Positions 36,552 to 45,671 of a stretch of 64,000 bases of DNA are shown here, in pieces. Under the pieces are notes generated by a model that did no database searches, was not told the DNA's origin, and saw only the letters and a program-made list of their open reading frames with translations. The stretch is from Sphingobacteriaceae bacterium GW460-11-11-14-LB5 (GTDB taxonomy: Bacteria > Bacteroidota > Bacteroidia > Sphingobacteriales > Sphingobacteriaceae): NCBI GenBank assembly GCA_002151545.1, contig CP021237.1, positions 3,720,001-3,784,000 of the forward strand, read 5' to 3'. Made by a program: the position numbers and the translations under genes. Within the stretch, counting starts at the first letter, position 1, and every line of letters begins with the position of its first letter.

Positions 36552-39476
36552 ATGAAGAGATTTCTTTTAATGATTTCCTTTATTGCGTGTATTTTGGCAG
36601 TAAAGGCACAAAACCGTACTATTTCAGGTACGGTAACTGACAGTAAAAAACTCCCGCTTCCCGGGATAACCGTAACCGTGCTGGGAACCAAAACGGCTGT
36701 ACAAACAGATGCAAATGGAAAATATAACATTAGCGCTGACAATGAAAGTACCCTGGAGTTTAAAGCCCTGGGTTTTACCACCCAAACCATTAAAGTAGGC
36801 GCAAATACTTCCGTAAATGTTTCCTTAGTAGATCAAACTACAGAACTGGATGCTGTAACCGTTGTGGGTTATACAGCAAAGAAGAAATCAGAAATTTCGA
36901 GTGCCGTAACGACCGTAAGCGGCTCGAAGCTTAACGATGTAACCTCCGTAAACCTCGGTAACCTGTTACAGGGTAAAGCGCCTGGTGTGGTGGCAAGTTC
37001 TGCTTCTGGCGATCCAACAGCAGGCTCGAATGTAGTGGTACGTGGCGTAGGCAGTATTAATGCCGGTACAGGGCCATTAATTGTGGTTGACGGAAATATT
37101 GGTGGAACCTATAACCCTGCCGATGTGGATAACATTACCATATTGAGAGATGCCGCCGCTACAGGTTTATATGGATCGAGAGCGGCCAATGGCGTTATTA
37201 TTGTAACCACCAAAAAAGGAAAGGCGGGGGAAACCAGATTTAGCCTAAATTCGACCATTGGTATTGCAAAAGCAACTACGGGTAACTTTAAGCTAATGGA
37301 TGCCCAACAACTTTACGATTACCAGAAGTCTTTCTTTACCACCCCACCAGCTGCTTCGGTGTTAAATACCAATACCGATTGGTGGAATGAAGCGTTTAGA
37401 ACAGCAATGGTAAATAACCATACCCTAACTGCATCTGGAGGGAGTGAGAAAACTCAATTTTATATTTCAGGCAACTATTTTAAGGAAGAAGGAACTTTAA
37501 TCAATAACGATAAAACACAATATAGTTTAAGGGCTAACCTTACCTCACAGTTGACTAAAAAATTAAAATTAACAGCCTTGTTAAGTGGAATTGTAATCAA
37601 TGATAATTATAATCCCGAAAGTGCCGTTTACCAGGCTTATTTAAATATGCCTTACGATCCGGCTTACAATACGGATGGCAGTCCAACTGACCCACGGAAT
37701 ATTCCTTCCTGGAAAGGTAGAGACCGCTCAAATTTTTTACAGAGTTTGCAGTATAACTACTCAAAAGCAAGAAGTTATACCACAACCGGTGATGTAAACC
37801 TCGATTATGATCTCATCAAAAACTTAACAATTTCTAGTTATAACAGGGCTACAATAGCTAACGGCAGGTCAAACAGCTATGCTGATAGAAGAAGTCAGAG
37901 TGGCGCTACAAACCTTGGAACAGTTTCTTTAGGAAATACCTTTTCTACTACCCTTTTGTCATCAAACAGGATTAAGTATAACGTAAATATTGGGAATCAT
38001 AGCCTAAGCGTTTTAGGCGTTGCTGAGCTAGAAAGTTACAAATACGACGAAAGTGGCATTACTGCCAAAGGTTTGCCAGCTGGATTGGATGCCATAAACA
38101 CAGCAACTGATATTACCAATAAACCTACAGGCCGGTATGATCAGTATCAGAATATAAAATACCTGGCACAGGCTGATTATAGCTTTCAGGGTAAATATTA
38201 TTTAGTGGGCTCCATCGTTAATGAATACTCTTCTCGATTTGGAAAAAATAACCCTGCCGCAACTTTTTACCAAGCAGGTGCATCATGGATTTTATCTAAC
38301 GAAGATTTCTTAAAAAGTAATACCACCCTTACGTTTCTAAAATTAAGGGCAAGTTTTGGTACTACCGGGAATCAACGTTTTACTACGAATGATAGCCCTG
38401 ATGGTTTTTACCAATCGCTAGGCTTATATAATTTAAATGCCGGGGCATCATATAACGGCCAAACAGGCGCCTTCCCAACACAAATTGCGAATCCAGATTT
38501 GACATGGGAAAAATCGAGAGCGTACAATTTAGGTCTTGATTTTGGCCTGTTTAAACGCATCGACATTACTATTGATGCTTATGACAAACGTAACTCTGAT
38601 CTACTATTTGCGGTACCACTTCCTGCAACCGTAGGTTATGGAAGCATTAGAAGAAATATTGGCGCAGTAAGAAACAGAGGTATTGAGTTAACGATCAATT
38701 CTAAAAACATCCAGCAGAAAGACTTTAACTGGGAAACCAGTTTTAACATGTCTTTTAACCGCAACAAAGTTATGGAACTAAACCAGGGCTTGTTGGTGGT
38801 AAATACCAGTACACAACCCATCGCTTTGGGCCACGATATGGATGAATGGTACATGCAAAAATGGGCTGGTGTAAATCCCGCTGATGGCAAACCCCTTTGG
38901 GAAAAATTAGATGATCCTACAGGTGTAACCAGCACTTATAATCAGGCGACCAGACAATATACAGGTAAATCATCTGCACCAAAATTTAGCGGTGGATTAA
39001 CCAATACACTGGAATATAAAAACTTTACCCTTTCGGCCTTTTTAAATTTTGTATATGGCAACTGGGTATATAATGATAGCCGTTTCTATTTCGATAACGA
39101 TGGCGTTTACGAAAGTTATAATCAGCAGGTATTACCTAAAGGTTCGGTAAGGTGGACAACCCCTGGCCAAACCGATGCCACCCATCCTCAGGCTAAATTT
39201 GGCGGCAATCTTCAATCGCATCAAAGCTCTACCCGCTTCTTAGAAGATGGAAGTTATTTAAGATTGAGGAATGTAACTGTAGGGTATAACTTACCCACAA
39301 ACTGGTTAAAAAAGGCTTCGATAAATGCTGCCCGTTTATATGTGAGCGGCGACAACTTGTTTACGGCCACCAAATTTTCGGGCGTAGATCCTGAGGTTGA
39401 CTTAACCGGAGGTATATCTTCTTTCAGATATCCAACCAGCAGAAGATTTGTTTTTGGCGTTAACCTAACATTCTAA
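36552..39476 (+). CDS. SusC/RagA-type TonB-linked outer-membrane transporter
   Basis: A 974-residue outer-membrane importer that works with the SusD lipoprotein downstream. It has a signal peptide (ends AVKAQ), a CarboxypepD_reg-like extension (about 22-105), a TonB box-like stretch (ELDAVTVVGYTAKKK), a plug domain (SSAVTTVSGSKL through GANGVIIVTTKKGK, SusC type), and a 22-strand barrel ending in FVFGVNLTF with a terminal Phe. The cargo is not predictable; no glycoside hydrolase or protease is adjacent. Two LacI-type operators upstream suggest sugar- or nucleoside-responsive control. Confidence 0.93.
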   Translation: MKRFLLMISFIACILAVKAQNRTISGTVTDSKKLPLPGITVTVLGTKTAVQTDANGKYNISADNESTLEFKALGFTTQTIKVGANTSVNVSLVDQTTELDAVTVVGYTAKKKSEISSAVTTVSGSKLNDVTSVNLGNLLQGKAPGVVASSASGDPTAGSNVVVRGVGSINAGTGPLIVVDGNIGGTYNPADVDNITILRDAAATGLYGSRAANGVIIVTTKKGKAGETRFSLNSTIGIAKATTGNFKLMDAQQLYDYQKSFFTTPPAASVLNTNTDWWNEAFRTAMVNNHTLTASGGSEKTQFYISGNYFKEEGTLINNDKTQYSLRANLTSQLTKKLKLTALLSGIVINDNYNPESAVYQAYLNMPYDPAYNTDGSPTDPRNIPSWKGRDRSNFLQSLQYNYSKARSYTTTGDVNLDYDLIKNLTISSYNRATIANGRSNSYADRRSQSGATNLGTVSLGNTFSTTLLSSNRIKYNVNIGNHSLSVLGVAELESYKYDESGITAKGLPAGLDAINTATDITNKPTGRYDQYQNIKYLAQADYSFQGKYYLVGSIVNEYSSRFGKNNPAATFYQAGASWILSNEDFLKSNTTLTFLKLRASFGTTGNQRFTTNDSPDGFYQSLGLYNLNAGASYNGQTGAFPTQIANPDLTWEKSRAYNLGLDFGLFKRIDITIDAYDKRNSDLLFAVPLPATVGYGSIRRNIGAVRNRGIELTINSKNIQQKDFNWETSFNMSFNRNKVMELNQGLLVVNTSTQPIALGHDMDEWYMQKWAGVNPADGKPLWEKLDDPTGVTSTYNQATRQYTGKSSAPKFSGGLTNTLEYKNFTLSAFLNFVYGNWVYNDSRFYFDNDGVYESYNQQVLPKGSVRWTTPGQTDATHPQAKFGGNLQSHQSSTRFLEDGSYLRLRNVTVGYNLPTNWLKKASINAARLYVSGDNLFTATKFSGVDPEVDLTGGISSFRYPTSRRFVFGVNLTF

Positions 39477-39493
39477 CCATTAATAAGATTACC

Positions 39494-40993
39494 ATGAAAA
39501 TATATCATAATCACATCATAAAAATCGCCATTGCAGCCAGTATTATTCTTACTACATCTGCATGTCGTAAAACCTATTTCCCATCTGATAAAGCTGAAGA
39601 TAGTGGATTATTAACTACCATTGAGGGTAAACGTACGGCAACCTTGGGCAACTATGCTACCTTAAAATCATTAAACTACGAAAACAATTACCATTGGCTT
39701 GCCGAGCTCCCTTCTGATGAGGTGGCTCAAGGCCAGAACTCATCAAGCGATGTAACTAATTTATATAAGTATACGCACCTGGTAAACTCTGCTAACGCCA
39801 CCGCTTATTTTCAGCAAGCCTATTATGTAGCCTCTGCAACAAACAAAATCATTAAGCTCATTCCCGATGGTTCATCGGCAGAGTTGCTACAGATTAAAGG
39901 AGAAAACCTGTTTCTCAGAGCGATGTTACATTTTAATTTAGTGCGCATGTTTGGAAGGCCTTATCAGCAAAATCCAACAACCAATCCTGGAGTTCCAATT
40001 TTGAACGAGACAGTAAGTGAAACCGATGCCGCCATAATTAAGAGAAGTACAGTTGCCCAGGTATACGATTTTGTAATCGCTGATTTATTAAAAGCTGCAC
40101 AATGTATCACCGTAGAAAAAAGCAATAGCTTTGCCACAAAATTGGCTGCCTATGCACTCCTATCGAGGGTTTATCTGTACATGGATAACAATGCCAAAGC
40201 AATAGAATATGCCAATTTGGTTATTAGTTCAAACAAATATCAATTGATGCAGGATGCCGCTTATCAAACCTATTTTAGAGGAGATCCGGAAAAAAACACC
40301 GAAAATATTTTTGCCATTAAACACACCAAAACTGAAAACTACGATTATTCGGCCATTGGTTCGTTATACTATAGCGGCGATGCCAATGGTAATGCGCTGG
40401 GTCAGGGAGAAAGCGGATGGGGAGAGATATATGCCTCTGTAAAGTATTATAACTTCCTTAATAAATATCCTCAGGATAAAAGAAAAAGCTTTATTTCGCC
40501 GCTAATCGTAAATGGTGTACAACAGTTAAACACAAAATTAACACCGGCTGCGCCAATCTATTACGTAAATAAAAATAACCTGCAGGAAGGTGTGATCAAT
40601 TTAACATCGCCGGTATACCTTCGTTTGGCAGAAATGTACCTGAACAGAGCAGAAGCTAATGCCAAACTGAACAACACACAATTGGCTTTAGATGATGTGA
40701 ATGTAATTAGAACCCGTGCCGGAATTCCGACATATACGTTAGCTGATGTGACACCAGCACATGGTATTTTAGATATTGTATTGGAAGAAAGATGGCTAGA
40801 ATTAGCTTTTGAATGTCAGCGGGCTTATGATCTGTTTAGGAATAACCGTCCGGTGGTGAGAGATTATCCTGGTACACATTCTACCATTAATGGCTCAGTT
40901 AATCAAACCATTAACCCAACTGATGCGCGGGTAATTTATTTTATTCCACAAACTGAAAGAGATAAAAATTCTAATTTATCTCAAAACCCTTAG
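39494..40993 (+). CDS. SusD/RagB-type nutrient-binding lipoprotein
   Basis: A 499-residue lipoprotein with lipobox TTSAC (Cys24) that caps the SusC barrel and captures substrate at the cell surface. The family pattern is visible: an N-terminal NYENNYHW region, then TPR-like helices (LLQIKGENLFLRAMLHFNLVRMFG, KLAAYALLSRVYLYMDNNAKAIEYANLVI), and C-terminal LRLAEMYLNRAEANAKLN and IVLEERWLELAFECQRAYDLFRN. It starts 17 bp after susC and is followed by a terminator, so the pair is a two-gene operon. Confidence 0.93.
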   Translation: MKIYHNHIIKIAIAASIILTTSACRKTYFPSDKAEDSGLLTTIEGKRTATLGNYATLKSLNYENNYHWLAELPSDEVAQGQNSSSDVTNLYKYTHLVNSANATAYFQQAYYVASATNKIIKLIPDGSSAELLQIKGENLFLRAMLHFNLVRMFGRPYQQNPTTNPGVPILNETVSETDAAIIKRSTVAQVYDFVIADLLKAAQCITVEKSNSFATKLAAYALLSRVYLYMDNNAKAIEYANLVISSNKYQLMQDAAYQTYFRGDPEKNTENIFAIKHTKTENYDYSAIGSLYYSGDANGNALGQGESGWGEIYASVKYYNFLNKYPQDKRKSFISPLIVNGVQQLNTKLTPAAPIYYVNKNNLQEGVINLTSPVYLRLAEMYLNRAEANAKLNNTQLALDDVNVIRTRAGIPTYTLADVTPAHGILDIVLEERWLELAFECQRAYDLFRNNRPVVRDYPGTHSTINGSVNQTINPTDARVIYFIPQTERDKNSNLSQNP

Positions 40994-41020
40994 CAAGGGC
41001 AAATCATATGATCAAAAAAC

Positions 41021-41053
41021 AAAAGCCTTTCAATCCTGAAAGGCTTTTGTTTT
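41021..41053 (+). terminator. Terminator of the SusC/SusD operon
   Basis: AAAAGCCTTTCA (41021-41032) pairs perfectly with 41037-41048 around ATCC, followed by a T-rich tract. Confidence 0.87.
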
Positions 41054-41297
41054 AACTAATGTTTACGGTATCTACTAAGAATTAATCCGCTGGTTAAATG
41101 TAAAACTTTTGTATTTCGTTATATAACATGATTTATTTTATGAGCGAATAATGATAATTACATTAAAACGAGATTAGAATTGTTGTTTATTCGTTCATTA
41201 GGCACTGGTTTATTAGTTAGCATGATGGATAAAACCATTCCCCGTCTACCTGTACTTCTGTGGCTAAAAGTTTATTAAAGTATAATCATAAAGCACT

Positions 41298-41326
41298 TTG
41301 TAATGGGCTTGTTGTTCTTATCTTTG
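41298..41326 (+). promoter_or_regulatory. ettA promoter
   Basis: TTG (41298-41300), 18 bp, TATCTTTG (41319-41326). The predicted start near 41332 leaves a ~108-nt leader. Bases 41054-41297 show no gene. Confidence 0.7.
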
Positions 41327-41439
41327 TAAGCAATTTTGGCTTTGCCATTATTGGGTTGGGTAAAATCAGTCTGTAAAAAAAACGGTTGACCTTCCTTTAA
41401 TATCATAGCATTAAACTACTTTAAAAACAATACATTATA

Positions 41440-43119
41440 ATGTCAGACGAGAAAATCATATTTTCAATGGCAGGTGTAAATAAAATTTACCCTCCACAAA
41501 AACAGGTTTTAAAAAATATTTACCTTTCTTTCTTTTACGGTGCCAAAATCGGGGTTATCGGCTTAAACGGTTCTGGTAAGTCATCACTTTTAAAAATTAT
41601 TGCCGGTTTAGATAAGTCTTACCAGGGCGAGGTGGTTTTCTCACCAGGTTATTCGGTGGGTTACTTGGCTCAGGAGCCGATCTTAGATCCGGAAAAAACC
41701 GTTCGCGAAGTAGTTGAAGAAGGCGTTGCCGAAGTAACGGCTATTTTAAAAGAATACGAAGAGGTAAACGAAGCTTTCGGCTTAGAAGAAAACTACTCCG
41801 ATCCTGATGCCATGGATAAACTGATGGCCAGACAAGGCGAACTTCAGGATAAAATTGATGCTTTAGGGGCCTGGGAAATCGATTCGAAATTAGAAAGAGC
41901 CATGGATGCCTTACGTTGTCCTGATCCTGACACTAAAATCGGTGTATTATCGGGTGGTGAGCGCCGTCGTGTGGCCATGTGCCGTTTATTGCTTCAACAC
42001 CCTGATGTTTTACTATTGGATGAGCCTACCAACCACCTGGATGCTGAAAGTATCGATTGGTTAGAGCAGTTCTTACAAAATTACGAAGGAACTGTTATTG
42101 CCGTTACCCACGATAGGTATTTCTTAGATAACGTTGCCGGATGGATTTTAGAGTTAGACCGCGGTGAAGGTATTCCATGGAAAGGAAATTACAGCAGCTG
42201 GTTAGATCAAAAAGCGAAACGTTTATCACAAGAGGAGAAAACAGAGAGCAAACGCCAGAAAACTTTAGAGCGGGAATTGGAATGGGTACGTATGGCGCCC
42301 AAAGCACGTCATGCAAAATCTAAAGCACGTTTAGCCAACTACGATAAATTAGCTTCAGAAGACGGCAGAGAAAGAGAAGATAAATTAGAGCTTTTCATTC
42401 CTGCAGGTCCTCGTTTAGGTAATGTGGTGATTGAAGCAACAAACGTTACCAAAGCTTATGGTGACAAGGTATTATTTGATAATTTAAACTTCTCGCTACC
42501 TCCTGCAGGTATTGTGGGCATTATTGGCCCAAATGGAGCGGGTAAAACCACTTTATTCCGTTTAATTACCGGACAGGAAGAAGCTGATGCCGGTACTTTC
42601 CGTGTAGGTGAAACGGTAGAACTGGGTTATGTAGATCAGATGCACAACGATTTAGATGCCGATAAAACCGTTTACGAAAACATTACCGATGGTTTAGACA
42701 ATATCCAGTTGGGAACGAAAGCCGTTAACGGACGTGCCTATGTTTCAAAGTTCAACTTTAATGGCGGCGATCAGCAGAAAAAAGTAGGCATTCTATCAGG
42801 TGGTGAGCGCAACCGCGTACACCTGGCCATTACCCTGAAAAAAGGAGCCAATGTATTGTTGCTGGATGAGCCAACCAACGATATCGACGTAAATACTTTA
42901 CGTGCACTGGAAGAGGCTTTAGAAAACTTTGGTGGCTGTGCCGTTGTAATCAGTCACGACAGGTGGTTCTTAGATAGGATTTGTACACACATCCTGGCTT
43001 TCGAGGGTAACTCTGAAGTTTATTTCTTCGAAGGTAACTACTCAGATTACGAAGAAAACCGTAAAAAACGTTTGGGTGATGTTACCCCAAAACGCATCAG
43101 ATATAAAAAACTTAACTAA
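41440..43119 (+). CDS. ettA: Energy-dependent translational throttle protein EttA (ABC-F)
   Basis: An ABC-F ATPase that binds the ribosomal E site and gates early elongation according to the ATP/ADP ratio. Two ABC domains: GLNGSGKSS with LSGGERRRVAMC and LLLDEPTNHLDAES, then GPNGAGKTT with LSGGERNRVHLA and LLLDEPTNDIDVNT. The arm insertion (REVVEEGVAEVTAILKEYEEVNEAFG...) in the first domain and the linker (RELEWVRMAPKARHAKSKAR) are typical of EttA. It has no membrane segments. It is 559 residues, full length, and followed by a terminator. Confidence 0.95.
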   Translation: MSDEKIIFSMAGVNKIYPPQKQVLKNIYLSFFYGAKIGVIGLNGSGKSSLLKIIAGLDKSYQGEVVFSPGYSVGYLAQEPILDPEKTVREVVEEGVAEVTAILKEYEEVNEAFGLEENYSDPDAMDKLMARQGELQDKIDALGAWEIDSKLERAMDALRCPDPDTKIGVLSGGERRRVAMCRLLLQHPDVLLLDEPTNHLDAESIDWLEQFLQNYEGTVIAVTHDRYFLDNVAGWILELDRGEGIPWKGNYSSWLDQKAKRLSQEEKTESKRQKTLERELEWVRMAPKARHAKSKARLANYDKLASEDGREREDKLELFIPAGPRLGNVVIEATNVTKAYGDKVLFDNLNFSLPPAGIVGIIGPNGAGKTTLFRLITGQEEADAGTFRVGETVELGYVDQMHNDLDADKTVYENITDGLDNIQLGTKAVNGRAYVSKFNFNGGDQQKKVGILSGGERNRVHLAITLKKGANVLLLDEPTNDIDVNTLRALEEALENFGGCAVVISHDRWFLDRICTHILAFEGNSEVYFFEGNYSDYEENRKKRLGDVTPKRIRYKKLN

Positions 43120-43123
43120 TGCA

Positions 43124-43152
43124 AAGTCCCGATGAAAATCGGGACTTTTTTG
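43124..43152 (+). terminator. ettA terminator
   Basis: AAGTCCCGAT and ATCGGGACTT around GAAA, then a T tract, 5 bp after the stop. Confidence 0.88.
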
Positions 43153-43245
43153 TTTGAGGCGCAATTTGGAAATGTATTTATCATTTCAAAGAAGTCAAGT
43201 TTTAATCGCCATTGCGCTATAAAAACTTGACTTTTTTTATAGCCA

Positions 43246-43632
43246 TTACATAGATGGCTGAAAAGGCACAGGTCTTTGATTTTCCTTCGCTTTGCGTTTC
43301 CCTCTAAAAAAGAAGTAAAGGTTGATAAAGAGCATTATACCGAGATAAATTGCAAAGCCACCAATCTTAGAACTTAATGCTTCTATTAAGTTGCGGTAAT
43401 CATTAGTGTAGATCGTAATCTTCATAATCATGAGTGCAAAACCTATATTCAACAGGTAAAAACCCGTTTCGAAAAGTTTGTTCGTTGCATTGGCAATCTC
43501 TTCTCTTCCTTTAAAAATATCTAACATATATACCTTACTGTTTTTGAACAGCGTTTTTGAAACATAAAAAGTCAAAAAAAGTGCAATTGGTAAATAAACT
43601 GCATAGCCGATTAAAATTTTGGTCGTTTCCAT
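43246..43632 (-). CDS. Small integral membrane protein, second of a pair
   Basis: A 128-residue protein I cannot place in a family. Three hydrophobic segments are visible: about 8-25 (IGYAVYLPIALFLTFYV), 55-72 (FYLLNIGFALMIMKITI) and 88-108 (IGGFAIYLGIMLFINLYFFF). A Lys/Arg-rich C-terminus (FRGKRKAKENQRP) is probably cytoplasmic. It resembles its upstream neighbour at NK-L-E/V-YLVNIG and LIE-S/V-K, so the two are likely diverged paralogs and may form a complex. It starts 19 bp after the neighbour's stop, in one operon. Confidence 0.7.
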   Translation of the reverse strand: METTKILIGYAVYLPIALFLTFYVSKTLFKNSKVYMLDIFKGREEIANATNKLFETGFYLLNIGFALMIMKITIYTNDYRNLIEALSSKIGGFAIYLGIMLFINLYFFFRGKRKAKENQRPVPFQPSM

Positions 43633-43651
43633 AATTGAAAATTTTAGATTG

Positions 43652-43999
43652 TTATTTTATTAATTTATGAATGGTATTGGTGAGCAAATAGATATTTAAA
43701 TAGTGAAGAACAGATAGGATGCAAACAATAGTGGCTACTTTTACAGCCATCACTTCTATCAATTGCTGCAGGGAATTAATCGTCTCCCACCCCACCAATG
43801 TCATGGCACAGTACCCGATATTCACCAGGTAATAAGAAACCAGCAGTGATTTATTGATTTGCTGACAGAGATCCAAATGGTCGGGAATAAGTTCAGCCAC
43901 AAAGATATTTCCGTTCCGGTAGCATATTTTGCCAACCACTACAATAATAAATACGATAACGGTAATAAAGATGCCATATCCGAGTATATTGTAATCCAT
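43652..43999 (-). CDS. Small integral membrane protein, first of a pair
   Basis: A 115-residue protein of unknown function with three membrane segments: about 5-23 (ILGYGIFITVIVFIIVVVG), 50-70 (LLVSYYLVNIGYCAMTLVGW) and 82-105 (VMAVKVATIVCILSVLHYLNIYLL). The middle segment motif YLVNIG is shared with the next gene. The loop after segment one holds FVAELIPDHLDLCQQINKS. Two identical-geometry palindromes lie upstream, so the pair is probably controlled by a dedicated regulator that is not adjacent. Confidence 0.7.
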   Translation of the reverse strand: MDYNILGYGIFITVIVFIIVVVGKICYRNGNIFVAELIPDHLDLCQQINKSLLVSYYLVNIGYCAMTLVGWETINSLQQLIEVMAVKVATIVCILSVLHYLNIYLLTNTIHKLIK

Positions 44000-44022
44000 A
44001 ACCAGTAGTTTTTATTATTTAA

Positions 44023-44042
44023 CTTTCAGGAAAAACTGAAAG
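44023..44042. promoter_or_regulatory. Proximal palindrome, CTTTCA-N8-TGAAAG
   Basis: CTTTCAG (44023-44029) and CTGAAAG (44036-44042), 24 bp upstream of the first membrane protein gene. Same arms and spacing as the distal site. Confidence 0.55.
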
Positions 44043-44134
44043 AATAGAAGCAAAAAAAATAGCTCTAAAGCCCCTTCTTAACTGTTTTATCTTTCATGTT
44101 CCCTTTCACGATGTAAAGTTAAATAAACATTATT

Positions 44135-44160
44135 AAACTTTCAAATATTATTGAAAGTTT
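44135..44160. promoter_or_regulatory. Distal palindrome, CTTTCA-N8-TGAAAG
   Basis: Perfect 10-bp arms AAACTTTCAA (44135-44144) and TTGAAAGTTT (44151-44160). The TTTCA-N8-TGAAA core equals that of the proximal site; centres are 115 bp apart. Confidence 0.6.
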
Positions 44161-44892
44161 ATAAACAAAAAAACGGGTGTTATAGAGCCTTCTATCTTGA
44201 ACGATGATTTTATCGTATGGAACTATATTAATGACAAGGAAATTTGAAAAAGAACCGCCATTAATCATCGTCATCCGATGGCTTTTTCAGCCGACAGTCT
44301 GTCCCGACCTTTCCTATCGTATAGACACATCTCTAATTTACATTTGTTTTTAGTGTCGTTGCCTAGATCAATCAGCTTACTGATACCGAAACTTCTGTAT
44401 CAGCACCTTTCCTGTTATTGAGAATTCCCTGATTCTAAAATAAATATTAAATATTGACATCAATATTTGTTTATTTTTCCGCTCTATGCCGCGGTGACAT
44501 GGTACTTTGGAGCGCCAAAGTACCCAAAACGCTTTGTCAATCCAGCAATGAGCCTTTTTGCACAATCCCATTCACATCAAAAAAACAGCGGCACTTCGTT
44601 TTGTGTTCAATATTTTTTTTAAAAATTAAATCATCGTTATGAACACAAAACCACTGCGTTTCAGGTTTGTTAGTGCCAATTGACCTAGACAGCACCTGTT
44701 TTTTTGATTTTTCCGGCTCTTGGGATTGACGGCATACTTCGTTAAAATCAGTGCTTTTATTAAAGTTGGCTAGCATTATGCATAAACTATTCTTAAAAAA
44801 GATGTGCATTCAAGATAGGACCTTTCAGGGAAGCAATGACGAACTTTCTATGGAAGTTTATCAATGATAGCATGATTGAAGGGCTTATCGAT
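44161..44892. other. Non-coding accessory stretch with repeat relics
   Basis: About 44500-44530 holds a GGTACTTTGG...CCAAAGTACC palindrome that I associate with dispersed Pedobacter repeats. Bases 44783-44806 match 30636-30659 inverted. Overlapping short ORFs on both strands (44377-44809) lack codon or family support and are not called. Confidence 0.5.
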
Positions 44893-45627
44893 CTAATGCC
44901 GATTCCTCAAAGCCTTTTTTATTGCATCATCAGTCACTTCTTCCATAATTTTATAACCTGCCAGGTTTGGATGAACGCCATCAACTGTGAGTTCGGCACG
45001 CTGCCCTCTCCTTTCGTCTACCAAAGGTGTCCAATAATCTAAAATGGTATAATTTCTTGCTTCAGCGTAGGCCACAATCTTTTCGTTTAAATTCACGATG
45101 CTATCAGCTGCTTTAACGCTTTTGTTCCATGGATATTCGTAAACAGGCAGGTATTTACAGAGTATCACTTTAATATGGTGCAACCTTGCCAGTTCGGCCA
45201 TCGATTTAATGTTATTCATAATTTTATCGTTGGTAACATGGCCGGTATTACCCGCAATATCATTACTCCCGGCCAAAATAATCACCACTTTTGGTTTAAG
45301 GTTAATTACATCCTGCCGAAAACGGATAAGCAGTTGTGGCGAAATCTGTCCGCTTATTCCCCTATCCAGATAAGGTTTATCCTTAAAATACTCAGGATCT
45401 TTCTGTTTCCAGAATTCGAATATCGAACTCCCTAAAAAAACAACCCTTTTTTCTTTTCTGGTTGGTGGTGGTAAAAGTTCATTTTCTTTCTGGTACTTGC
45501 TTAGCGCAGCCCAGTCATCAGCAAAATTCTCTTTTTTAGGTTTATTACTTAACGAATCTGTCTTCAGCTGTGCAAACGAAACATTTACAAAGACCATTAA
45601 AAACAGAATCAGGATTTTACTTTTCAT
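44893..45627 (-). CDS. SGNH/GDSL-family hydrolase, exported
   Basis: A 244-residue esterase/lipase-type protein. The signal peptide ends VSFAQ. Family blocks: VVFLGSSIFEFW (block I, with GSS in place of GDS and the catalytic Ser), DRGISGQ (block II Gly), IILAGSNDI (block III Asn) and DGVHPNLAGY (block V Asp-His). It resembles platelet-activating-factor acetylhydrolase-like or sialate esterase members; the natural ester is unknown. It is transcribed leftward, downstream of the barrel gene's opposite end, with no clear operon partner. Confidence 0.87.
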   Translation of the reverse strand: MKSKILILFLMVFVNVSFAQLKTDSLSNKPKKENFADDWAALSKYQKENELLPPPTRKEKRVVFLGSSIFEFWKQKDPEYFKDKPYLDRGISGQISPQLLIRFRQDVINLKPKVVIILAGSNDIAGNTGHVTNDKIMNNIKSMAELARLHHIKVILCKYLPVYEYPWNKSVKAADSIVNLNEKIVAYAEARNYTILDYWTPLVDERRGQRAELTVDGVHPNLAGYKIMEEVTDDAIKKALRNRH

Positions 45628-45671
45628 GGGATAATCGGTTTGAACGAAACGCTAAACTAATTAATTCCCGA

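Noticed and set aside
44377..44809. Short overlapping ORFs on both strands
   Set aside because: They sit in a stretch with repeat-like palindromes; no family match, and strands conflict.
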